Source of the DNA: Heliopora coerulea
Lineage: Eukaryota > Cnidaria > Anthozoa > Scleralcyonacea > Helioporidae
Direction: 5' to 3'
Length of the DNA: 64,000 nucleotides
Assembly: GCA_030142905.1 (NCBI GenBank)
Contig: JASJOG010000003.1
Coordinates: forward strand, 4,743,501 to 4,807,500
The notes beneath the pieces were generated by a model. The model worked only from the letters and a program-made list of their open reading frames with translations. It did not search any database and was not told where the DNA came from. Positions 1 to 12,300 of the stretch are shown here, in pieces. Position numbers and translations under genes: made by a program. The first letter of the stretch is position 1. Every line of letters starts with the position of its first letter.

Positions 1-279
1 AATTTATATTAAAGGTACATTAATTAGTTTTTTTGTACTTGTAGAAACGTAACTTCAGTTAATGACAGTTTCTGAATTTCTGGAGTTGATTGAAGATTGC
101 ATTCAAATAATTTGTGACGTTTTTCGGTATAAACAAGCTAATCAAAAATGTCACTGCTTCATATCTATCGTTGACGCATTACTATAAAGACGTTTAAATA
201 AACTTTTGTGATTTGTAAAAAGTCATAACAGCTCAGACGATTTTCACAGAAGTAAACGTGATCTACGGTTTGTAGTTAC
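1..279. other. Intron of SLC25A20 at the left edge
   Basis: Minus-strand intron sequence after exon 7. Nothing else was recognised. Confidence 0.6.
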
Positions 280-320
280 CTCCAGCAGCCAAAATCTTCA
301 ACGGTCCGATATCACTTCGT
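280..320 (-). CDS. SLC25A20: SLC25A20 exon 7 (last exon inside the window)
   Basis: This is a 41-nt exon encoding [15 protein letters not shown], the start of carrier repeat 3. The acceptor is TTCTCAG and the donor is GTAACT. It leaves in phase 1, so the gene continues beyond position 1. Confidence 0.82.
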
Positions 321-3300
321 CTGAGAATATAAGTGATCAAAATGACATTTAGACAAGGTTTACACCAGAAAGAAACAAAGCTAGAACGGAATGAACTAAT
401 TCGGTTTTCTAAGTACTGTACTTGTAACAATTTTGCACTTGTTTTTCGTTTCCACGCATGAAATTGTGATGGATAGGGAGAAAAACGCGCACCAGTTCAA
501 GCCGTGTAACACAACGTGAAGATTACGCGCATATGCCGTATCTGTCTGTGAATTGGGTGAATTGTTTGTAAATTGCGAATTATTACAGACCTAATATGAG
601 AAGAAATTTAACTAAATACACTTTGTATTCATCAAATGAACGGAAAGAAACCGAAATAAAAAATTTAAGTCAGTTATTCTTAAGTTAACATTTAACTGAT
701 TTTAGCATCGCTGTGCTTATACTAGGCTTCCATTTTATGAAGTTTAGCATTCATTTGGCTGATGTAAGTCGAAATTTTCTTCGATGTGTGTGGGATTTTC
801 ATGAAATAAGCTATCGAAAATGATCTATTTTGGCCGATTTGACTTGTGAGCGAAAGAAGGGGTTCAAATGATTGTTTTTCTCCTTGATTTTAAGAAAATT
901 TCAAAAGCATAGTCGTAGTATTCTTTAGACATCCGTAAAGCCACAAAAGTTTAAATGTGTTTCAAATATTTTATATCTCTGTAGTTGCGAATTCGTAAAT
1001 ATTGCTAATTTTAGACAGCTCAAAAACACGAGATTCGACGCCGTGCGACCCCAGGGATAAGCTTTTCTAAAAAATCAATTTTCAGATATTTTCCGAAAAA
1101 AAAGCTAATTCGGTTACATCTGTACCAAAGTAGTTTCACTGGCAAAGTTTGAAGATAATTCATTTTCTGACCAGAAATGCAGTTGGCCGCTTTTACAGAG
1201 ACAGCCTCTTAAAGAGCAGACATGAAATACCAACACAGGAATTGCCATCCATGAGGTTAAACATACTTGTATCGTATCAGTGACGTAGGAAGTGGGGCAG
1301 CTACGAACCAGGACACCTTAAAGTCCAATGTGGCGGGGGCAAATAAATGAAATGTCACCACACTAATTTTTCTTATCTTTTCAAACTTTGATATCAAGTC
1401 TCAAGATATTTTTCCGTTTGTTTCACCCTTTCATTCTTGCTTTTGCGAATATGTCGAAAGAAGGCCTATTAAGTTTAATCGTTCCACTGTAAAGAACCCA
1501 ATGACGTAACTTCGTAATTTACTCACGTTTTTCCCTCAGGAGTCATAAATTTTAATAACGCTTCGTATGTCATGAAATACATACCACTTCCAGGTAAATC
1601 TAAAAGCAACAAAAGAAATTGTTTGTATCGTGTCCAGAATAAATAGTTAGGCAAACATTATTTCACAATGACAACACTTCACGGTAAGCAGGTGATAACT
1701 TGGGATCCTCAATTCGCATGAAAAGAAACCGAAATACCGTCTAATACCATATTGAGCCCATGGTTGAAAGAGTTTACAAGATAATACGAAGCTACATCCA
1801 AAAATGTTCAATATTGTCATAATTTTACATTAAAATACTTGTATTGAGGATATTATGGTTACAATGCGGTACATGATATATAAAAACAATATACGTTTAT
1901 AAGTTCGTCTACTCTGAAAATGAACTGAACTAGTTTTGACGAAAAACGTTTGAAACTAACTTAAAACACGAAAAATAAAAAAAAAATGAATCCTCTACTC
2001 CAAAAATTGCATTGATGGGTCATAGTAAACTTGGATAAAAAATTTTACAAAGTTAACCCCCCCAAAAAAAACAAACACCACCCCACCCCCCAAAAAAAAG
2101 CACGCTAAATAGTACAGTAGTTTTGATTAATGCTATTTCCAATAGATCTTGATGAAATTAGTGGAATACAACTTTGATGAACATCACAACGCTTTTTAGT
2201 TTATTTTCTTTATTTTTGACGATAAGTTTCGGAAGAACAACTTTCTTCAATACGTTAAAATTACAGTGAGTAGCCACGTGATGGCATCATTCCATTTTAT
2301 AAACCTTAGCATTGTCTACGAGAGCGGTAATTACACTGTGGCATTTAAGCTAAATTACAAAATTATTTGGGATATTGAGATGTTTAGAAATAGACGAAGT
2401 TAATTGATACGCAAATTAAAATATTTAAACTAGCGTCATTAATACGCAAATCAACTTATGTCCGGCAACTTATGCACTTCAATTCAAATTTGCGACACAG
2501 GGAAACTACGTAAGTTCTTCATGTAAATCGTTGGTTTGCATTGCAATTTCAGATTGCAGAATAAATCGAAGAAATATGTTTTCCATTCTACGCAGCAACA
2601 TTGAGAATATGCAAATCCATCAGAGAAATCATGCAACGATTCTTGTCAGTTTAGAACCCTAAGGTAAAGAACTCAAAGAGTGACCATTTCTGGTATTAAG
2701 CATAGCGAAGAAAAAAAAAATCAAACGTAAAAGCATTCACCATATAATTGTCTATTTTACACGAGCTGAGATTTTCTATTAACTTTATGTCCGCGGGATT
2801 AGTTTATTATTTTTCTCTGGCTGACGACAGACGATTTTATTTGTCAATGGAAGACTTTTGTTGCCGGAAAAAGCTTAATAAAAAATTGTGAAAAGGCCGT
2901 TTCACATTACTAACGGGTAAGGGAATTTTCCAACGATGGTTTCGTGCGACCATTTTCATCTGTAATATTTACACAAATCCATGATTATAATGTAATTTAA
3001 CATTGCAGACAATTCAGTAAGAGAAATTAGTAAGTGTAATCAGGTCACCAATATTCAATTTTTAATTTAAGACTCCATGTATGTAATTGTAGCTTGAAAG
3101 CCGACTGATTAAGTAAGTACACTTATACCTGTTTCACACCATTATCCTATTTTCTAAAACCAGTTTAAAACAATACTTGAACTTGCCATTCGTATTTCGG
3201 CGGTTAATCAGTGCAAAACTTTGTGTAGCTGAGCAACTTTTAATGTACGCCAGCAATTTAGTGTACGTCATTTATCTGTGTAGCAATAGTAAGTTGAAGT

Positions 3301-6300
3301 GAAAAGTTGACAAACTGCTGGCAATTTCACAATTAACCTACACTGCTGAAGTCAATTGAAAAATGTTGACTCGAGCGGGATTTGAAGTCGCACCTTCGGG
3401 ATACCGGTCCGCCGCTCTACCTGTCGAGCTATCAAGTCCACAGGGATTGGAGGCTAGTTTTTATCCAATTTCAGTGCACGAGATATTCTCGCGACAACTA
3501 AACGCTATCCATGAGGATGGATGTTTCTTTACATTACTGAAATACATTGATGTCGGTGGTATTTCTAACATCTTTTGCTATTATTCCAATTTTCTGTAGT
3601 TTGCAATCAGTAGAATTTTTATTTCCCCCCATTTTATTACCCTATTGTAATAAAACTCGAAATCGCATCTAAAAGTCCAAATAAATATAGTAAAAGGCAC
3701 TTAATTAGACATGTCTTCTAAGTGTAAAGTGCACATTAGTCTTAGAGACCGATGATATTAGATGGACAGCTTGGTTTGATGAACATCTTATCCACTGCGG
3801 TAAAAAATACCCAAAATGAATTTCTAAATGAGTTCATCTGATCTGGGGCAGGAGCAGCCGAAACGTTAACTCAAAATTTAAGTTTGTTACAGCTTTATAG
3901 TCGAAGAAACGGTTTTGTGACGCGAGTCCGCCCATGCACGAAGATAGAACTGAAAAACGTGAAATAATACCTCTCAATAATGTGGCTACAGTCCCTTTAT
4001 ATATTCCTCTGATTCCACTTTCTTTATATATCTTTTTTGCACAGTCAATAGGTCCGTTGTATTTTGCTTGTCCAGTAGATGCTTGTTGAATCTACTCACA
4101 CCCAAATAAAAACCACATTACTCTACGTATGCAACGTTGCATGTTGCCGTTACTACATCACAGTTACTACTACCAACATCACGTACCCAAACAAAAACGT
4201 AAAAACAAAAACTTCTTTACGTAAGTATGCATTGTATGCTACTACATCAATTACTTTTACTAATGTCATGCCCCCAAATACCACCCCCCCCTTCAAGCAA
4301 ATCACTGCACTAGCTCTCCTCTTGACGAGTATAATCATCCGCCGTCTGCCAGAGTAAAATAATAGGAGTCTTACCCGGCCGGGATACAGTTTATCTATGT
4401 ATGCAACATTGCGTGTAACTATTGTTACACCCAAGTTATTATTACCAACGTCATGTACCCAAGTAAAAACCACCTTAATCTACGTACGTACACATTGTAT
4501 GTCATTATTACTACATCACAGTCACTACTATCAATGTCACCTATCAAAATAAAAAACCACGTTAATCTACATAAGTAGGCATTGTATGTTATTACTACTA
4601 CATCACAGTTACTATTACTAACGTCACGTACCCAAATAAAAACCCCCTTCATCTACATGCGTACACATTGTACATTACTATTATTACATCACAGTTACTG
4701 TTTGTAGCAGGCCGTCACGCGCAGTGCCAAGTAGCTACGCAAATGTTTACACGTTAGGGTTTGTAACAAATGTCTTTTTTACTGGTGAAGTAGCTGCACG
4801 AAGAATCAAAACAGAACTGTGCACTTTGGGGGCGTCTAAACACACACATGTATTTCTCTCGACTCTATAAAGTCCTCTTCTCTAAATATTTAATCCTAGT
4901 AATAAACACATGCTACATTTCACGCTTTGACAGCGAGGAGCCAGTGGACAAATTATTCACAGATTTTCGATTACATATACTATACTGTCACTACATTACA
5001 GTTACCATTACCTACTTCACGTACTCAAATCAAAACTACCTTACAGTACGTAACGGGTCCATGACAAAAACCCAAGACAAAAACTCCGCCGACAAAATAC
5101 ACCCAGAGAAAAATCCCGGCGACAAAAAACTCGCCGACGAAAAACCCAAATTACCAAATTCAGACAAAAACCCACATTTTTCTTTTTCTATTTTTTTATT
5201 TATCGGGACGAGCTTCTTCAACACGATATAATTAGTATATACAAAAAGTGGAAATAATGTTTAAATAAGTAAGTATAAATATAAGTATAAAGATAAATTA
5301 TTGTTCGTATGACTAATAAAGTAGTATGTTGTTACCAACACCGCGCAGCATCTGTTCCAAAGTCTTGAGTCCATCTTGCATCTGAAACCTATACACAGGT
5401 TTCTTAGACGTTGCTGTAGGACTCTGGTTTCCCGCTTGACTCGTTTCCCTAAGGATTCTCCTCTGATGTCACTTTGAAGATGGGTACGTGCTTGGAGCTG
5501 CCTTTGAATATTTCGTTTTATCGAATCTGTTCTTCCCCAGGCCGGTCGTCGGCCTTCGATCATTTGATCGATGTAGTCAGCTAGGAACTGACTGGTGTCA
5601 CCTCCTTTGCCAATTGCTCCTTGACGAAGATTCTCCAGTATTATTGTTTCTTCTATCTCAAAGGCGTTGCCATCATGGTTATGGTCGACGCTTGAAATGA
5701 CTTGTCATACATCTATGTTAGTCGTAACGTTTCCATTACATATGACCGTCGCAACGCAGCTTTTCATCTCCTTTGATACTCTAAATGACTTCCATGATTG
5801 GTAGTTAATTTGCAGTAGAATTGAGAATATAAAAGACATTGGGGTTAATTGCATTGTTACTATGAGGAATGGCTCATTGAGCGTAGCCTGCAATTCCCAT
5901 GAAGGTCATTTACCAATTGTTTGAGTCGGTGACTCATTCGTCGAGAACGCAAATATTAAATCAAATGTTCATAAACAGTGTCGCAACACTGTACTCACTC
6001 AGAAGAGAAAAAAAAATTGAAAAGCAGAATGCGGTATATTTTTTACTGAATTTGGTATTTGGGGTACTTTTGTCGATAGGCTTTTTGTCCGAATTTAGTA
6101 ATTGGGGGTATTTGCCGATGGGGTTTTCATCGGTGGGGGTTTTGTCAATAGGGGTTTTGTTGGCGGGGTTTTTGTCGGTGTGCCGTACGTAACATTGCAC
6201 CTTACGGTCACTACCAACCGTTGACATCATCCGTCAAACCCAATTTACGGTGCCAAAAAAGATTACGACTGCATGTTTAACGCTTTTCAAACGCATAATC

Positions 6301-9300
6301 AGCTCTTGTAGTTGCTAAATAATTTTAAACATTGAACAATCGAGTAGGCAGGAGTCTTCTTCTTTCCACTTTTGAAACACTATCTTCCCGTATTTTAACA
6401 AGATACGTTCAATGCGACGCAATATACTGTATATCGTTTTATTTTGTACTGTTTGAAAATGTCGGCTTGCTCTGGGTATGGCTGGTTGGAAGCCGGTCAC
6501 TCTAAGAAGGTTTTTAACCTGTAGCCATGGAACTTCGAATATCAAGTAAGTTCGTTTTATTCAAAACCTAGGTTCTACAGTAAGGTGCACAATGAGTTTA
6601 AAGATCACAGCAAAATCAGCGGACAATGCATGCATGCAGCAGCAGTTTATTCTGTTAAATCGAGGCTTGATTTACTTTAACCTGCTAACGTGTTCATTTG
6701 AAATGTGACTCTAGCATTTCGATGAAGTTAAGTAATGAAATAGTTTTAAACCCTTCTTGGTTAAGTTGTTTAGTTGATGAGAAACTGTAGAGCGTGTTTT
6801 GAACTCCCTTTAATCGCGCTGTTCGTTTTTAAAGATTTAGTACACTACATAATGTACAGGATTAACAGGATTATTAACAAGATTTACACTATATACAGTA
6901 CTGCTTAGAAATAACCTAACGAAAACTGCAGTTAAACCGCGGTCACACTGCGGTCATATTGCGGTGATGATGTGGTCGAGTTACGGTGAAACTGCGGTCA
7001 TGTTGCAGTCGTAGTGCGGTCATGTTGCAGTCGTAGTGCGGTTATATTGCGGGCGGTTTGCGGGCACACTGCGGTGGAGATGCGGTTGACGCCATCCGAA
7101 CCGCAAAAATCGGGAATAAGGAGTCCTAGTATCGTAGATTATCGCTGTTTTCCAAACTTTGGCGTCTTTTGCATTGCAATTTGCAATGTGCTTACTATGA
7201 AATGGGAAAGCTTTCGGAATACGCTCGAAATCGAATAATCTCAATGTGATCTTCTGGTAAAAAGATTGAAAAAATTCCATGTTATTAAATCACCATGAAG
7301 TTTAATAATAACATGTACTTCGTAATCTGCATTGTCGTAATCGACCCAAACAAGGACTCCATCTCTTAATTTGCCATCGCCAATAACTTCCTTCACTTTG
7401 CTAGTTTTGAGAATCAACGTTGTGTTATCCGATTAAAAAAAAACATTTACTAAGCTCGAGCATGAGTGATTGATCGAAGACTCATCTTATTCCAATATTA
7501 ACGCAAACGAACTTCACAACGCACACAAGAAGTGAGAAGTGATCATTAGCCCGATATTGCTTTTATTGAGTTCTGTTCTAAAAATATAAACTGACTAAAA
7601 GAACTTGATTAGCCACGCAAGAGAAAAGCGTTCCTGGATTAGCATTAATTGCCCGCCCTTGTCGGACATAGTCGGAAACCGAAGTGTGATCGCTAACTGC
7701 AGTTTGTTAAACCCGGCTGTGCGTGTCAACGGCGGTCACACCGCAGTCGCGTGTTAGGTTATTTCTGAGCAGTACTGTAATATGCAGGCTATAACATACA
7801 GAATTAACAAACATGACTTGTGTATTGATTTTGGTCGACATTAAAATTTGCAAGGCACGAAGATTCTGACCAGAAATTAATAATAATAATTAGAATGGAA
7901 ACTCTTGCTTTCTTCAAGATGTAGAAACAGCTTCAGAGCAGTCAAGACAGGATTTTACCAGGGTTTTATGTATCTAATAGTCCCAATATCTGTACTAGTT
8001 CTTCTCCATACTGTCTCAAAGCACAAGGCGAAGGTAACCACTTCAACTTTTTTCGCAGCGTGACTTCCTGGCAGTTAATACAATCTATACAATCTTAACT
8101 GATCTCTAGGCTTGATTCAAACCTTCTCTGTGCTGTTCCAGGAAATGTAATAGAACGGTACACATTGGCGGCATCAACAATTCAATTTCTTCCAATTCTG
8201 CCAATAGCACCGATTCTTTCTTAAATTTTCACGAGTGTTTTTTCCATTGTGTCTTTAAAACTAAGACATGCACCCATTATCCCAACAAGGTACTATATTG
8301 ATGTACAAAATTTATGATTTTGTTGCCAAGTATTAAAATCCTTCGACTGAGGTAATACGCTACTGAGGATCGAACACCATACCGTACACAAATCATTCAC
8401 AGTATGTACTTTTAGTTTGTAACTGCCGTAGTTCAAGGCTTTCACTTAATATTTTGATCTCCTCAGCTTTCGAATTGATGTGAAAAAAACAACAATATCC
8501 TGCGTGTGCGTTAGTATGAATGACTGATGCTAACAACTCGGATGGTCATTCATATAAACGGTGAACAAAATTGGCCCCTGGGGAATACCTGAATTAATCT
8601 TCTCAGGAGTATACACTTCGTTACCACAAATGACGGACTGACAACAATCTGTTAGATTGGTCTCCAACCAGTCCATGAACACGGTTTCTGATTTGAAATA
8701 CAACCAATTTTTTTTAAAACACTCACTTGTAATAAGCACTTTATTCTTTCTCCTGGAGTCATAATACCAGTTGTAAAAATTCCAGCCACCATACCAGCAT
8801 TGAAATTCTGGAAATTGCTGTAAAAAATAGAAATCAGTTATTTAAATTGAATAGAATTTCAATTTTTTAAATTGGAAATATTCTTAAATCTGTTAACAAT
8901 CACTTTCCACTGACTACATGTATTGTACGGTGCCTCTGTATGAATAAACACAAAGTCAGTATGTCAGTAAGCTCAGCAATTCAGCGTTTCACCAAAATAT
9001 TTATAAAATATAGGATTCTTGACGATATACTTGTTTCTTTTATTTTATTCACGGAGACTCCATGCATTGTTTTCAGGAATACAAAATATTGATACAGAGA
9101 GAGAATAATGCAGTCATTTGTAGACTTAGTAAATTTGTGTAGTTTCGAAAATTGTAAGTAAGCATCATTAAAATGGTCATGGTATAGTACAGTACACTGC
9201 TGTCGGTAGCGTCCGTACGATTCATTTTCAATTTAAACTGTCGGACTGGTCAGTAGTGAAAATGCATAGTGTATTTCCAAAGATGACCTGGTACCCCTTG

Positions 9301-12300
9301 CTTTGTTTGTCAATAAACACAGCTAAAGACAGCGCTTAATAAGGGGTTCTTTGATTATACGTTGTAAATTGTACGAAAAATTAAGAGAATTTATTATATG
9401 GCTAGTGCTACTTTAGGTGAAATGATGCGTTCTGATTGGCCGAGAAAGTGTGGCAGTCATTAGTTTCCTGCAATGGACCGGTCCAAATTATGGCTGCATC
9501 AGCAAATTTATAGAGCTTGCTTCTGCTCACGACTTTGTGCTTTTTTATTTATTCACCAACTTTTCTGTTTAAATTCATCAGCGAGAAAAAAAATTTTAAC
9601 CTAGTCATATTATAATAAACCTCTTATTAACCTCGTCCATTTGGTCATTACTGGAAAACATCAGACCGGGGTCTTTTATTTACGAGCCGGCAGGGCGAGG
9701 TCTATACATAAAAGACCTCGGTCTAATATTTTCCCTGTACTGACCGGGCTCTTATTAATAAGAAGTTATTAACAAAGTGGTTTTTCTTTAATTTTTCCCT
9801 TTTTTTAATGTAATGTAGCGAGATGTTATTTTTTTCCTAAGCACGAATTGAGAGTTAAAGATTTAGGGGGTTCTGCATAGTTCGTTGACCTTATAAGTTG
9901 GGTCTTTGTCGGATTTACCCAAACCAGCACGTGGTAGAAAATCCGCCAAGGAGCAACCGAATCGAGTGTAACTATTATCAAAGCTAAGAGGGCATAGCTA
10001 CCATCTGTAAAAGCGGATTTTACGCCAGTTGACCATGTTCCCAGATGGCTCGAATGGAAAACACCCACAACATCCATTAGTGTACTATTATATATGCAAA
10101 TGTGCGGTACAAGGACTGCATATAATGGTATATATATATATCCATTAATACTTTATCTTGGGTACCTCAGTTCTTCATCAGGATGTTTCTGTTGAAGTTT
10201 TTTTCCAATGGAAAATCCGAGAAAGCAGACTGCATATAACGGTGTGATTCCAACTATGGGCGTGGCCATTCCTTTATACAACCCAAAAAATCCCTTGAAA
10301 GGTTAATTAAATTAAATTAGGGGTCTTTTCAGGTCGTAACTGGGACAGATTGCTATATGTTATACGTTAAATATCTGAAATACCACACGATCCTCAAATA
10401 AAACGTAAATGAATTAGCAAATAAAAAAATACATATATAAATACATAAAAAATATAATACATAAATAATTACATAATTAAATACATAAATAAATATATAA
10501 GCGAATAAATATGAAGATACTACGCTAAGTAAGTACATAACACAATGATCAACTATAATATTAAGATAGAATGGTATATTCCCAGCCACACCAGGTTTTC
10601 GTTTACTATACTTTTTTTCATAAGTATATTTTCATTTGAGTTGGGGGACAAAAACTCCCAAGTCATCAGACATACGGCAATAAAATTATACTGACCAACC
10701 TACACCCTTAACTTGACTATATTCATGGCCGGTGAAAGAGTGGTGCTCCAGTAGCTTCAGCCCTCAGTATGCGATTACCCTCTGAAGACCCATTTACAAG
10801 ATACAATTGTCGTATACAATTGTTTTTGAGACGTATCCGATTAACTCATTACAAACATCCAGATGTATTACTACATTACAGAGCGGAAGTGAAAGCACTA
10901 CATCTGCCATTGAGACATTACATATTAGCCTAAAACGTACAATCGTATTGTGTAAATGCGCCCTAACAGGTACCATGCACTCTCTCTTTACTGGCTGTCA
11001 CTAGTTCTGTTCAGATACTCTAGTTCTGTCATGCAGGTGTTAAGAAGTTTTAACAACGTCCGCATGCCTTGACAGCGATGAGCATTTTGCTAGCTGGCAC
11101 TCCCATTATTCCACGATTTTTGCTCGTTATTGTAATCTAAACTAGGCAATAAGAGAACTACATGTATAACCTCTTTCGAAATAGTTTTTCTGGCGCAGTC
11201 AAATGCTCCGGTAAACTGTGGAGACTCTCCAGGTCCAACTTTAGGTTGGGTTTGAAGGCGAACCTGCAAGATGGAAACATTATATCGTGATTATTTCAGT
11301 CTTTTTTGTTATCAGGGGGTAAATCTCATATAATATAAGAATAGAATACTGGGTAGACAGTGATAAATAAGGTAAAAGTTTCGAGCAAAGACCCTTCGTC
11401 AGAGAAAGAAACATGTTCTGAAATAGGAATACCAACTTGACTAGGTTTTATACGAAAATGAGTCATGTGATAAAAAGTTATCCAATGAAAATTGAGAAAC
11501 ACAAACAAACAAATCCACAACTAGGTAACGACAAGGACGTCATTTGCTATTTTTAAACGACGATCAACAAACTGACATTGGGTTAAGCCCCCAGAGTACC
11601 CAGGGGAAATGAAATAAGTATGTGGTAAAAGAAAGACAAAAACAGGGGAAACAGTGTGCAAGCTGATGTTTTCATCTGCCCATACCAGAGATTAACAAAA
11701 ACTTATGAGAGGTTAAATAAAAGAAAAACGTTCGTGGAGTCCATAGGGATGAGTGGTTCCCAGCTTAAAAATGCGACGCCTTTGTCTCTTACGGCTATCG
11801 TTGCCACCGGAGATGGATGAGATAGCAGAAACTTTCATGTCCGAAATAAAATGATTAGCGGTATTGTAATGTCGGCGACAGGCTTGTTAACATCGTTGTT
11901 TCTTACGGAACAAAGATGTTCGGCACTCCTCTCAGAGAGACGTTGGCCAGTCTCAGCGATGTAGAGTTCCTGGTATATGCTGCAGGATATGTCATATTAA
12001 TGTCGTTACCTAGTCGCTGATTTGTTTGTTGTTTCTCGCTTTTCATTGGTTAACTTTTTATCACATGACTCCTTTTCGTTTAATATATGAATGCAACTTA
12101 AAAGTGCACAAAAAGAGAGAACTGATGGTGCGAGTGTCAGTTCGTCTAAATCTGAAGAGCAGTTGCGAGAAAAAAAAGAAAACATAAGGGTGGATATTTA
12201 TGCCATTGATGTTATTACCAAATTGTCCGTGTTCCGGCCAGTCTATCCACAATGGCCCTTAAAAATTGGCTCGTACGAACGCTTGCGAAATAAGCCCAAG

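Noticed and set aside
3380..3430. Functional tRNA gene
   Set aside because: Only A- and B-box-like words are present; no closed cloverleaf, and diverged copies exist at 24.5 and 48.0 kb, so it is a SINE.
4079..4652. Several overlapping ORFs on both strands at 4.1-4.65 kb
   Set aside because: All are products of the tandem array and of exon 5 read antisense.
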